Shown here: piece after piece, positions 10,726 through 22,474 of the stretch | Layout of the letters: each line of letters begins with the position of its first letter | Numbering within the stretch: the stretch's first letter is position 1 | Assembly (NCBI GenBank): GCA_038503035.1 | Contig: JAVSML010024717.1 | Span: forward strand, 992,001 to 1,056,000 | Direction of reading: 5' to 3' | Origin: Crocodylus rhombifer | Taxonomy: Eukaryota; Chordata; Crocodylia; Crocodylidae | DNA: 64,000 nucleotides | The notes under the pieces: generated by a model | Seen by the model: only the letters and a program-made list of their open reading frames with translations | Databases searched by the model: none | What the model was told of the DNA's origin: nothing | Program-made: the position numbers and the translations under genes

Positions 10726-10809
10726 AAGGCTTTTACAATATTAGAATTCTTTCATGCAGAAGAACGTCTTCCATAAGGGAGATCTTCCTCATTGGAGAAG
10801 GAAGATCTA

Positions 10810-13800
10810 CCTCCTACCGGAGACATTTTTTCTGCAGGAAATTTGATGAATGCCTGTACATTTGTGGTTTCTATTGGGAGAGCAGTGATTCTTCCAGTAG
10901 ACATGTAATGAATGCCTGTATGTGACCAGAGTAGAACCATTTGCATTTTGATGCCAGTCTTCAATAAAAACAGCTCTTTATCATTGAACGTTTTAAAAAT
11001 CTGAAGTTTAATAGTGTTTCATAACACTCTGCAAGCCTATAGCAGCTGCAATCAGATTTAAGCATTTTATGATCATTAATAAATTAATGAATCATGTTGG
11101 GGAGTGGGGAAAAAATCAGTATTATCATATTCCCCAATTATATTGATATGAAAAATAGGATATAAAGTAGTCACGTAATTGGCCAAAAACTGACTCAAAC
11201 TTGAGAATAGAATCAACAATACTGACTGTGCCTTAAGTACAAGCCAGTCCTTTCTCTGTATACAATTTAGATCTTATTTCTGCTTTGGGAAGCAAGCTGT
11301 GTTCTGTATCTCAATTGGCAAAGTACAACTACCTAAATTATATCCCATATATGTCCATGTCCTAGGTTTAACAATTCCCAGTTGGCATTTACCCATAATG
11401 GTTTGGGTGGGGTTTCTGATAAATATGACCATTGGTACTGTAACCTTAACAAAATGTTTTGCTAACTTAAGAAAAGAGGAAGGTCAGGGAAGACGTGGCA
11501 GGAGAGTGGGAGAGTAGTGAGAAGCCTGACTTCTGAGATTTGTGTTAAACAAAAGGAGCTCTGTTTTGACATTCTTTCTCCATTACAATCATGCTAATCC
11601 ATTATCCTGTTCTAAGCTTCTTGTATTTATTTATATAAGTATAATTGGCTCAAATCTTAGATCTGCTGACATAAGATTAAATATTAATTCTGTGTTCAAA
11701 TGCATACAGGGAATCCATGGGGAAAGTTTTCTTAAAACAGGTTCACACAGGAAAAGTCAACACAATTTAGCAAGGGGTAGGTTATAGATTTTTTACCTGG
11801 GGAGAAAGTAGGGTAGTGAGGAAATAATTTCCTCTGCACCCTTGAGTCCGGTGTGTGGTACAGGACTCATTCTCCAGATACTTGCTTTGCAATCTTGTTG
11901 CCATTCATCCATGCTCTCCTTCTCACATGCAGTCATGAAGCAAGCTGGATCTTTTAAAGGACTGCCTTAGGTAGTGACTGTGGCTTTGAGAAACAGTTCT
12001 TTCCCAGGTTTGTACGTAGTGTGAAACAGCTCTATGTCACCCCTTAACCCAGACTCAATTTAAAAGCTCAGTCAGTCTCAGTAATTTGCTTTTCCCATCC
12101 TTGCATCAGCAGCCACAGAATGAACTTGAACAATATGATCATTGAGAAACAAGCACAACTGGAAATGTCTAAGAGGCATAGATTTTTTTCCCCCTACAAT
12201 ATCTAACATCCAGTGTATAAAATGCAAATTGTGTCACCTCAGTCACATCAATTGGCTGCCTCCTCCCTGACCAGATAATCATGACTTAAACTGGAGCACT
12301 GGCAGAAAAGATGGCTGGCTCAAAAAAGCCTTTAGGGAGTAGATAGAAGCAGCAGGGAAGCATGCCTATGACATATCAGGCACTGTGCTGGAGCCACTGG
12401 TACTGACTTTCATGATCTGCCTTTGGGGTTTCCCTAGCTCTTGTCTCCTCAAATGTCTGTGCTGCTTGCTTCCTCCTTTCACCCCACCATTCCTCCTTCA
12501 TGTGGCCCTCCTGGCTGTCATGTTCAGAGGCTAGAATATGTTCAAACCAGTCATTCTGCAGGACTGCTGTCCTCTTCCCATTCTGCTTTCATCACACAAA
12601 CACCTCCCCAAGCCAGAAAAATATTGACACTGCTCTTACTCAGAGAGGTTGGAATTATTCAGTAATAAAATATGAAATGTATAAACTGGCAAGTCTCAGG
12701 GCAACACAGTTCGGAGCAATTTAAGTCAGTCTGGGTTTTAACCTTTCTTGGTCTTCCTCCCCTGCCCGCTCCATGTCTTCCCCCCTGCTCACCCCAGCGC
12801 CAGTATGAGATATTGCTTCCATTTTATATAGTAGGTTAGTTAGCTAAAGTCCCCGCACTTGTTCTTCCTCTCTACCTCTGCTTTACTTCTCTTTGCGGGC
12901 AAGTCAGAATCAGAAAAGAGCAAAGGTCCATGGGCTGTAAAGCCTAGCTCTGTACAACATCATTTAAAGTACCACAATAAATAAATAGAAGCAGACAGGT
13001 ATTAAAACAGCCATAGAATCATTGACTTGTTAAAGAAACATACTGCATGCCACTGGTGGTTGGCACATTTGCACCTGCTAAGTATTTTTTGGCACAAAAA
13101 ATGCCTGCCAGCCTGATGTCAGTCCAACAATTTATTTACAGAGCCATATCTGCGACTTCTGACGCCACGGACCATTCCCTATGCTCTGGCTTTAATTAGA
13201 ATGAAGCAATGGGATTTGACAGGATCACAGTTTGTTGACACAATGTGAAAACAACAAAAGTCTTCCTTATGAAAAAGGAAATTGAGGAGCAAGTCTCTGC
13301 ACTGATTAAAATTGGTCCAATCCCAGAAGCTCAAGCACTCCTACTTTAAGCCTGCTCCTTTAATGAAAGGTCCAAAATGTCAGCTATAATTTTAGTAGCC
13401 CATTGTGCCAGCTCTCAGTAAGTCATTGTTGGGTCAGTCAGAAGGAAATGGTATCTCATTTGAATTCAGGTCTTCAAGTGACTTAGGAAAAAGATGGAAA
13501 TGTTACATGAGAAGTTGTTAATACGTAGGATGTTCATGGAAAGTTGCACTGGGAGTGTGGAAGAGGCACGTCTGAAAAGATTTGTGTTGTCACAGCTTTC
13601 AAGAGTTGATGCTTCAGTTTTTGGAGACCTGACATAGGATGCTTTGGGTGCTCAGTTGAGAAATGGTTAACTCCCATACTTACAAGTTACTTCAGTGGGC
13701 GGTTTGTGTGCTAAGTGCTTCAAAAAGTTGCCTCATGCTAAGCACCCCAAAAGAGAAACCCAGCAGCCACTCTTGAAGACATTGGCTTGTCTGCCAAATG

Positions 13801-14829
13801 CATGTAAACTGCACAGGAGAAACTAAAAAAATATAAATCTGAATGGTTCAAAATTATGATGTATTAAACATACAATTAAAAAACAGGCTACAAATAGGGC
13901 AAAATGTGAGCCCAGAACATAATTTAATTCATGCCTTTTTATTTCACATTCAATACCTTCAATGTTCCTATATCAGTGCAAAGCTGGAAGAGAATAAAGA
14001 ATTAGGCATTTTCTTCTGTATAAGTGGCAATTTATATTTTTATCAAAATGTGTGAGACATATCATCATAGCCTCAAGACAAACATCTGTTTCATTTGTGA
14101 TTTTTAAAGCTATTACAAAACAGTGTTGTTTTATTTGTCAAATATGCAGACAGATCAAATAACTGGAACCTCCCCTTAATTTCTGATGCATTAGAATATT
14201 TCTGCATGGTAATAAAATAATGCACTTTATTTATAATGAGTCTACAATTAAAAATTAAGCTGTGACTTTTCAAATGGTTAATCTCCTTTTAAAATGGTTC
14301 TCTCAAAGAGAAGTAGAAAATTGCTTCATCCATAAAATGAAATCGTCTAAATTAATGCTTAATCTGGTACTATTTCACTGCAGTCACTATTCACTGTTAC
14401 ACTGAGGGAAGAGGCCATCCCCCAAACACACACAATACCCTTGCTTTTTCTTTGGTTTTTGTTTTGGTTCCTAAAGAGATGCAATTGTATCAGTGGATTT
14501 CACATCGACAACTGGGAGATACTAATAGCACTTCCTGGTGTTCTGAATGCTTTGCCAGCAGGTCTCCATTCTGCCCTCCAAAACACCACTGCCCCTTTGA
14601 ACAGAAGTTGTCACGCAGTGATTTTGTGATGTTGACAAGCATGTTGTGAGAACCAGCTGGGGATCACCAAATGTATTTTCACTTGTGGTTTCATATCAAA
14701 AGTTGGATGCAGATCTCCAAAGATGAGAAGCTGACCACCTACCTCCCTATAGCTGTATGAAATGCATCAGCAAGTTCAGTGTCAGAAGCCAGCACACTTT
14801 GAATGTAACATAAGCAACAGTGAGAATTG
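10810..14829. other. No gene seen; single-copy-looking DNA
   Basis: Four kb of mostly AT-rich sequence with only short open frames (60-75 codons) and no TE termini that I recognise. Around 13120-13330 base composition is more balanced, and homeodomain-like TTTAATTAGAAT occurs, the kind of segment worth testing for conservation. Confidence 0.45.
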
Positions 14830-14861
14830 TTGATAGCTATTGTTCGCACAATAGCTATCAA
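14830..14861. repeat. Perfect 14-bp hairpin, 4-nt loop
   Basis: TTGATAGCTATTGT, loop TCGC, exact complement. Weaker pairing continues outward (CAGTGAGAA against TTCTGACTGCACTG), so the foldable region spans about 14815-14880. Confidence 0.85.
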
Positions 14862-16352
14862 TTTTTTCTGACTGCACTGGTTTGTATTTTAACAGTTACT
14901 GTGCTTCCTGGGTGAGTGAGAGAGATGATAGGAAGGACCCCTATAAACATACTGAGGCATTTATGAGGAGGATGGGGAGGGCAGAGTATGCTTCCTAACA
15001 GAGGAGAAAGGAAATTTGTTATACAGCAACAGAAGGGAGGCTGCATTTGTACCAGTAATAAATCAACAAGCTTCTCTTGCTTACTAAGCTTCTGCCTGGA
15101 TCATTATTTCTGGGGCTTTTTCTAACCCACCAAGTAGATGATATGTAGTAGTAACTGGGAAAAACTCTCCTCTCCCCATGCACTGCTTTGTTAGGTGTTC
15201 ATACAACAGCTTTCTTTCTTTTAGATCCCTGTGCTTCTTTTCTGACAAGAATATCAGGTCTGTCCTGCACCTACCCAGCACAGGAGGATGTGGGCCCAAA
15301 TCAAAATGGCCCACAGTACTCAAGAGCCAATCCCAAAAATTATCTACATAGCCAAAGGTTAACATCTTTGCTCCAGTCCTTTATCCACCCCCCAGCAAAA
15401 AGACTGAAATCTAGCATAGGATTTTGAAGTAAAGTCTCTCTTCTGTACATGGAAACAGATTTAATTCTCTGAAGCAAACCTCAGCACTGGAACAAATATA
15501 TATACAAAGAGACCAACACTGGCCAACACTGACTCTTTATCTTACAACACTGTAGAATTATATGCTACTTCCACCCAAGAGATGGGGGCATTTTAGCAGT
15601 GCTGGTGTGTACACCTAGCTTGAAAGTGCTTCAGGATTGTTCAGGCTGAAAAGTGGCAGGGGCTCTACAGCATTGTTTCTATTTCCTGAAGACAAAGGGA
15701 CAATGCAGGTAGGCCTGCCACAAGGCAATCAACGTAATTCCTGATGCGGAACAAAGTCATGTGGAATTGAGCATTGTGTTCTCCCAGGGCCCCTTAACAT
15801 TTCTTGCTGCAAAATGCTCAGTTTGCACTGACCAGTGAACTCATCTATAAGTCAATCTATCAAGTTGTTTTTGTAAGGGTTTTTTGTGAACTGAATGCTA
15901 GGGCAGCCTGTTTATTCAGACTCTGTTTCAGGGTGGTTATTAAAATTCAGTTACGTATATAATATGAATCTCTCCCTCTCCCCCTACCTTCTGTCTCTGT
16001 ATGTACATGCACCTGAATGTTTAGGAAGAAAGAAACTTAGGGCTAACAAAATTCATAATTGTAAAGGGGGAAAACAAAACAAAACAAATCACTCCCTTCC
16101 CTCCTCCCACAACACTTCCAGCATTTGAAACACAAGCATTTCAAATAACTGCACTCAACAATAATGTTACAAAATCAACGGAGGAGGCATCATATTGAAT
16201 ATAGATGCATCTCTCATGAAAGGAGCTGTTCTTTTCCCCTCTCTCAGTATGACTGTTCTGTGTCGAGTGTCCCACTTCACTATGGATTTTTTAAAATAGA
16301 AGGAATATCTGCCTTGAAATATGAAGGGCAGTTTTGTGACTAGGGACTGCAG
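14862..16352. other. No gene seen
   Basis: Single-copy-looking DNA with no convincing open frame or repeat boundaries. Confidence 0.45.
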
Positions 16353-16671
16353 CAGTGCTTCTTAACCAGGGTGCCATACCACCCTAGGGTGGTCCTGAGA
16401 GCTTTACAAGGGTGCCGTGGGGTGCCATGCAATGTTAGCACTGTAAGGTGTGCAAATATGATTCACAAGATAAACCCAGAGATTTCAAATTGGAATGCAG
16501 CATGCTAAAAACAGTCTGACCTGTGGTGGTCTATCTGAGTGTTTTGCAACAGAAGAATTTCCCTATTGTTTTTCTGTAGTCAAAATCAGGTAACAACTAG
16601 GAGCTGACACTTCCCAAGGGTGCCTTGAGTGTAGAGGTATGCCTTGAGTTTAAAAAGGTGGAGAATCACTA
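16353..16671 (+). mobile_element. hAT MITE, family 1
   Basis: Starts CAGTGCTTCTTAACC and ends GGTGGAGAATCACTA, a decayed pair of hAT inverted repeats. The interior (GATTCACAAGATAAACCCAGAG, TTTTGCAACAGAAGAATT) matches the copy at 50359 directly and the copy at 931 inverted. No TSD survives. Confidence 0.7.
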
Positions 16672-16689
16672 AGCTAAAAAGACATGTGC

Positions 16690-16840
16690 AATAAATGCAT
16701 AGCTCTAAATCTGCAGAATGGGGATAACTGCACTCTTCTATAATTGTGGGGCTTTTGGTGATGGGAAGTCTTCTACCATGTTTCTGTACAGTGCCTAGCA
16801 CAATGGGACTCACTGGACTCTGGCCTTGATTGGAACTTTT
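16690..16840 (+). repeat. Ancient SINE 3' part
   Basis: GTTTCTGTACAGTGCCTAGCACAATGGGACTC followed by TGGCCTTGATTGGAAC, a strongly conserved repeat theme (GTACAGCGCCTAGCACAATGGGG) known to me from several sauropsids. Other pieces of the same family lie at 31735-32000 (minus), about 41140-41200 and about 61390-61460. Confidence 0.55.
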
Positions 16841-16849
16841 GCTCTAGCA

Positions 16850-17450
16850 TAGGATGGGAAGCAACTTTTCAGGCCACTGAGTCCAGTGCCCTAAATTTGC
16901 AGGCAACCATTTACCCAGCAATTCCCCAGAATCTCCACTTCAAGCCCTAAACACACAACTGTGCAGCACAAAAACAGACACACTGATGAGACACTACAAA
17001 TGCCACAGGTAAGAAGATTGGGAGATGAGGGCATTACCACTGCATGACAGAAGTCATTGGTTAATATAGTGGCAGCCAAGCCACTATTACTATTACTAGT
17101 GGCAGGCTTGCCACATATTACCCTTGTACACTCCCCGAGTGCCACTATGATCCCCCAAACCCTGCCTGATGTGCTTTTCTGCTTTCTGCTCCCAGCCCTG
17201 TCCTCCCTGTCTAAACCCCTGCTTTCTGTTCCCTGCTCTACCTGACACTGTGCTCCTGTGCCACAGGTTGGCCACTCCAGTGTTAATACATACTCAGAGG
17301 ATCTTAGGCCAAGCACCATGCCCCACATTACAGACTTCGCTAATTTGACTGAGGGGAAAAAAATCCTTCTTGACCTCAAATCCAGCAACTGATACACCCC
17401 TTAGTGTACCAGCAAGACCCTCTGGCAAGGAATCTCTAAGTTTTCTAAAT
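16850..17450 (-). mobile_element. CR1 3' UTR-type fragment, split by a hAT MITE
   Basis: Starts with an eroded reversed CR1 terminus (CATAGGATGGGAAG, TCAGGCCACTGAGTCCAGTGCC) and continues after the MITE at 17067-17281 with GAGGGGAAAAAAATCCTTCTTGACCTCAAAT and CCAGCAAGACCCT. The same theme is seen right of 57700 (GAGGGAAAATTCCTTCCTAATCTCAAAC). This is the 3' UTR of a CR1 group with a long UTR. No coding sequence remains. Confidence 0.5.
17067..17281. mobile_element. hAT MITE nested in CR1 (215 bp)
   Basis: Left end AGTGGCAGCCAAGCC and right end AGGTTGGCCACTCCA are inverted repeats. GTTAATA precedes the left end (17060-17066) and follows the right end (17282-17288), with a neighbouring mismatch, fitting an 8-bp hAT duplication. 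The interior is CT-rich and noncoding. Confidence 0.65.
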
Positions 17451-18052
17451 ACTAGGAGGAATGTCAGCATGCCCAGTTAAGAACTTCCCACTGGGGCCAA
17501 TGTCCCAGTGCTTCAGAGGAAAATGAACCTCTTCTAGAAGCCAAATGATAGTACAGAGACTATTGCAGAGAGCTTGGTTCTCCTCACTGTCATCAGTGTC
17601 ATGCCACTGACTTAAGTGGCCTCACTGAAAAAATACAGTGTTTGAGGGAAACCAAGTCTAGCATGTCTCCTCAAAAGTGTCTAACCTTTATTATAATCCC
17701 CCTAGTACAGCCTGTCTAGTGGGTGTGGAGGACCAGCACTGTGATCACTGCACAAAAACAAAATCTTGATCATAATGTCAAGGGCTGAACTGGACCTTTG
17801 CTTCTTTTACGTTTAATTGAACAATCGCTCTTGTTTTAGAAAAAAAAGAATGGAGGGAAAGACAGACAGATAATTTGAAACTACTCAAAAACATGGGACT
17901 TCTTCAGAATCTCTACTTTAGCCCCAGAAGTTAGGTGCTACCTCTCCATGAGCCTGGATAATGAGATCTGTACCCACCTAGGCACATGGGAGAACCTTGC
18001 TCTGGGTTCTGTAGTAAAATTAATTTGCCAATCTAGAAGCATATGGCTAGAT
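17451..18052. other. No gene seen
   Basis: Single-copy-looking sequence; nothing recognised. Confidence 0.45.
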
Positions 18053-18284
18053 CAGGCTTAGTAACCTCCAGTCTGCAGGCTGGATCTGGCTTATGGATCT
18101 TGTTGACATAGGACTTTGGCAGTGGGGGCAATCTTTGTCAGCTGTTGTTCTCCCTGTGCTGCCATGCAGAAGAAGTGGAAGGGATAGTGGCTATGGCTGG
18201 ATCTTAGCACCTGCCAGCCCATTTGCTTCTGACCCCAATTGGGTTTCTAGTGTATACTCTGAAAAGGTTGCCAAAATGCCAACC
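18053..18284. mobile_element. Probable hAT MITE (about 230 bp)
   Basis: Starts CAGGCTTAGTAACCTCCAGTC and ends GGTTGCCAAAATGCCAAC. The flanks share CTAGAT (GGCTAGAT left, CACTAGAT right), a decayed 8-bp duplication. Internal CTGCAGGCTGGATCTGGC resembles the reptile hAT theme GCGGGCCGGATCTGGCC. Noncoding. Confidence 0.5.
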
Positions 18285-18497
18285 ACTAGATTAGATGCAT
18301 CTTTTTGTGCCTGGGATACTTCTGTGCCTAGAGACTAACGTTAACCATATACATCACAAATGTATACTTCTGCCCCGCATGTACCTCAGGGACAAATTAG
18401 GTGGGTTGACAGGGCTCTCACATATGGACAAGTATGAACCTCAGGGATACATTCAGGAGACAGAATATGATGCTAACTCTACAGAGTCTACTTATAG

Positions 18498-19301
18498 CAG
18501 GGGCGGGCCATTATTTTGGCTGGCGGACCACCTAACGAGTTTTAGTGAGCTGTCAATGGCTGCAAGGGTAGCCCTATCCCTTCACAGGTACAGACAGATG
18601 GAGGCTCGCACACAGTCTGCACCGGGACAGGTGTAAGCCTCACATGATGCAACCAGGCAGGCCCTGTGCCCAGACCCTGCCGCCCAACCCTGGGTTCCCG
18701 CTGGCCCCGGAGCACCAGCACAGGCTCCGCGCTTCCGCCCGCCGCCACCACTGCCCTACTTTCCCACCCACCCGCCTATCATTGCTTCCTGCTGCCTGCC
18801 TGCTGCCGCTTCCCACTGCATGGCTGAGACTGCACGGCACAGCATAGGACCAGTCCAGCCCAGCGTGGGTCCTACAGCATGGGCAGATCATGGTGGTTTT
18901 TGCTCCCCCCTCCCCCCAGCCCTGCTAACTCTATGCTGCATGGTGTGGCATGGATCTGACCCAACCTGGGTCCTGCAGTGTGGGCTGATTGTGGTGGTTC
19001 CTCCCCCATCTGTTCGTACCTGAATTTCCACTCAGACAGAGGGAGGGCAGGGAACAGTCAAGGGATAACCAGGCCTGAAACCGCAGAGGCTTCCAGTTGG
19101 GAGCTAGGGGCAGGACAGGGCTGGACAGGCCTTGCTGCTCAGTCTCTGGGGCCTGCTGCTGGCTCGCCCTGGGTCCTGCTGCCGCTGGCACCTTGTCATC
19201 TTTGACAGGCAGCCATGCACAGATAATAATTAATTTTCTGAACTTTTTAGGGGCCCCTGGGACTGGGTGGAATGCTGGCGGCCATATCTTGCCTGCCTTT
19301 G
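18498..19301 (+). mobile_element. hAT element, family 2, GC-cored (804 bp)
   Basis: Left end CAGGGGCGGGCCATTATTTTGG, right end CATATCTTGCCTGCCTTTG. Flanks are ACTTATAG (18490-18497) and ACTTACAG (19302-19309), an 8-bp duplication with one mismatch. The end segments (CTAACGAGTTTTAGTGAG; TTAATTTTCTGAACTTTTTAG) match the 186-bp member at 2123. The extra 600 bp are GC-rich with two diverged units about 130 bp apart (GGTCCTACAGCATGGGCAGA and GGTCCTGCAGTGTGGGCTGA). Open frames across this core are artefacts of composition. Confidence 0.75.
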
Positions 19302-19549
19302 ACTTACAGCAAGGTTTCACTGGCATTTTGTAGGGCTGGTAAAAGGCTTTATGGATTCAGTTGAATTAGGCAAAGCACTCTATTATTGCGCATATTGTTC
19401 TTCTGTATGCAAAAGAATATGCAGTCTAAGATCAACATTAAGATTTAAAAAAACAAATGTTTGCCTTTCTGGGGTCACTGCTGCAAAAATTACACCTGTA
19501 AAGTCTCCTGTAGTTGGCAGAAGTGTAAGAGCGGAATTTGAAACACTGT

Positions 19550-19834
19550 GGGCACACCTACATGAGACACTACATAAATGTAGCGACAAGCGATGTGATG
19601 GAGTTTGTCTCTACAGTGACATAACGTCGGCAGGCATGAACTGTGACGCCAACGCTATCGCACAGTAGCAATGAGCTACTGTGCAGTAGTGCATTGCTAC
19701 TGAGCAGTAGGGTTGGAAATGACCTATGTGCCACTGTGACTGAGCAGTAACAGTGGTTACTGAGCAGTCATTTAGTACTTGCTAAAGTACTAACAACTTT
19801 GTAGCCTAAGTCGGGTGCACATGTAGATGTGCCC
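19550..19834. mobile_element. PIF/Harbinger-like MITE (285 bp)
   Basis: Ends GGGCACACCTACATG and CATGTAGATGTGCCC are inverted repeats, flanked by TGT on both sides (19547-19549, 19835-19837). The interior carries four variants of a short unit near ACTGAGCAGTA. Comparable in style to the element at 2352. Classification by the 3-bp TSD is tentative, and the interior encodes nothing. Confidence 0.6.
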
Positions 19835-20469
19835 TGTTTCAATAAAGAAGCATGTTTAGGTTCCTTGGCTATGAGGTATCCAGATCTAACTGTTAGGTCT
19901 GAATGATCCTGTCACTATACAAATGATCTAATCTACCCTAATTTTGATCTTGAATAAAACAGGACTCATGTCTAAGCAGTTTTGCTATACTATGGTGCAG
20001 ACATAATAGTTACATCATAACAGCTTGTATTGGTATCCGTTGATATCAGTACAGTTGTTAAATCCATCTATATCATAGGTCTTTGGGACGAGCTAAAAAA
20101 CAAGAGAGATTCCCAGAAGCACTGTAGTGTCTTTGAAAGCTGGCATGACCTCTTCAGGGCACAAAAGCCTGGGCACTGTATATGGAGAGGCTGAGCTTCC
20201 CACACACCAGTATCCCCAGACTTGCTGGTTTAATCCAAAGGGAAGGCAGGTGCCAGTACATTTAGATTGTAGAGTCAAACACCTGGTAAAAGACTATGTT
20301 TCATTTTTGCCTTAAACTGAATCAATGATTAATACTGGGTATATTTTAAGTGTTTCTGGTCTCATTAAAGGCAGAGTCTCCTTTTAGTGTAAGTAGTAAG
20401 TTGGTTAATGTATTTACAGACAGCTAGAAAAAGAGATTGTAACTTTGCTTTGTAGAGAATGAGTGTATT
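19835..20469. other. No gene seen
   Basis: Single-copy-looking sequence without recognised features. Confidence 0.45.
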
Positions 20470-20695
20470 GCTCTGGTCAGGGGCGCCTGGTCATAACACA
20501 GTTGCTCCAAATTTGAGGAAATGAACTAGGAGAGAGTCCTGAAAAACCCTCCTTCCTTGGAGTCTCAGAACATCAGAGACTCTCTATGCCTGAAGAAAGG
20601 TTATTGTGCCCAAAAGCTTTCTAAGAACTTTTTTCCAACTACTCATTTGGTCTAATAAAAGACATCACATCTAATCAAAGTATCTTGCCTGAAAA
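20470..20695 (+). repeat. Dispersed SINE-like repeat
   Basis: CCTGAAGAAAGGTTATTGTGCC, AAAAGCTTTCTAAGAA, TTTTTCCAACTACTCATTTGG and TCTAATAAAAGACATCAC resemble a repeat I know from archosaurs and turtles (theme GAAGGGTTATT, GAAAGCTT, TTGGTCTAATAAAAGATATCA). The exact family is not certain. Confidence 0.45.
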
Positions 20696-22138
20696 CAAGA
20701 ATGGTTTTAGAGTCCATTTGGAGTTGTTTGTTTGTTTTTTAAGAAGGAACCTCCCCCCACAAGGTTGACTCAACAGTGTAATTATCTGTAATATTAAATG
20801 TACATGTACTAAGAACAAAAAAGAATGCAATATACCTACATGACACTCACCCACACAGGAGTAGAGCATGGCATGTCCAACTTGATCCAAACAGTCAATG
20901 CAGGTACAGTTTCAAACCCTTTGTGTTATCAGCTTACATTTCTGGGCTTCCATGACATGAAATAATAACAGAAAATGAGCAGAAAACTGAGTAACTGATG
21001 TCCTCTTTGCATAAAATCGGGTGGGAAAATGTAAATCTATTCTCTCACACTGCATAGCTGGGCTAAGATTACAATGACATGAAAAGCAGTGTATCCAATG
21101 TCCAGACTGAGTCTTTTCATTATGACACCCTTCATTAGTAATCCTCCTGGTTGTATAAAATTCCCTTCATTTCCTTATGCCTCCCCACACCTGTTATTTT
21201 CAAGGCTAGGCTAATGCGCTGCACATCCCATCCCAAGGGAATTGACAAGATTGGCATGGCATATTTTACTTGCCAGAAAGAAGTCTGTGTCCACAGCTCA
21301 GATATGGCTGTCTACATAGATCTCCTAGGATGGTTGCAATCAGCACTACATTTTTAATTATGAAATATCATCACTCTTTTCACATGCAGGTTTATCACAT
21401 CACATCACATCACGTCACAGGACTAGCTCTCGCTTTCAACTAATACATCAGCTTGGACCTTTTACAACAATTGGCAAATCCATTTTTTGTTTAGCAGTGC
21501 TTAAAAAATAATACCAATAACGATGGCAGTTACGGTCAGCAAGACTACCATTTGCATGCGGTCCCAGCATTTTAAGGAATGGAGGCCCATTTTCAAGATG
21601 AGTCAACCCATTTTATGCCAAAAACAGTTGGCAGCAGTGCTGCTGAACCATATATGTTGCCACGTTGGGTTCAGTCATTTTACTTTTGTAGTTGTGGAGG
21701 CAAAACTACGGGATACAAGTTAATTCACCTTTCATTGAAACTCAAACTAGTTTTAGCTGTTAATGAAAACGAATGTAAGAATTTGTTAGCTAGCCGAGAA
21801 TGGAGTTCACGTTATCTGGCCTATTTCAAAATCTATTTTTATCAGCTGATTATTTGTAACAAAAATCAGTTCTTCTAAATGAGTTCCTGTATAATGTTCT
21901 ATAGAAATTATTATTGGACTGTGCAGTTAAGGAATCTGACAGCAACCCGCACCATATTTCAGTTCACTGAGACAATTTAGTACTTCCTTTCCACTTCAAA
22001 AACGGAGTAGCACTTTCCCCAAATTCAGTACACACACATTCCAGAAAAATTATACCTAAATAAGAGGACTCACTGCTTTTCATCTCCAAAGATGGGGTTT
22101 TTTATAAATCTTGGTCCCAATCTTGCCCTCCTTACTCA
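20696..22138. other. No gene recognised; contains (ATCAC)n
   Basis: Unique-looking DNA. A pentamer repeat ATCAC (four perfect copies and one variant) lies at 21394-21418. The stretch 21510-21830 has unusual CpG-containing, balanced-composition sequence but no splice-flanked exon that I can defend. Confidence 0.45.
21394..21418. repeat. (ATCAC)5 short tandem repeat
   Basis: Four perfect ATCAC units followed by GTCAC. Confidence 0.9.
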
Positions 22139-22141
22139 CAG

Positions 22142-22462
22142 GTGGCACCCACAAGGACAGCCCAGCCTGAAGAAAGAGAGCTTTGGGAACGTGAAAGGCA
22201 GGGGGTGGACAGCAATACGGCACAGGTAAGGAACGGGAAGGTTAGAGACAAAAAGCCCTTTAGGACTTGGAGCGAGGGGGTAGCAAAAGCACCAGTCACA
22301 GGGCTCAAGTGCCTATATACTAATGCTAGGAGCATGGGGAACAAGCAGGATGAACTAGCGCTCCTGGTTGCACTAAACGACTACGACTTAGTGGGGCTGA
22401 CGGAAACCTGGTGGGATCCATCCCACGACTGGGCGGTACATATTGAGGGCTATAGATTGTAA
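22142..22462 (+). pseudogene. CR1 ORF2 N-terminal endonuclease part, ended by a premature stop
   Basis: First 106 codons of the readable ORF2 frame. It opens at a GTG with no ATG upstream before a stop at 22061, so the true start has been lost to 5' truncation or lies within. The apurinic/apyrimidinic-like endonuclease domain begins near residue 56 (LKCLYTNARS), with the catalytic Asn 61 and, in LTETWWD, Glu 88. TTG-TAA at 22457-22462 ends the frame. The next codons (RKDRVGKRGGG) continue the same domain in the same frame into the long frame that follows. The nonsense codon is thus the only break between the two parts. Confidence 0.85.
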
Positions 22463-22474
22463 AGAAAGGACAGA

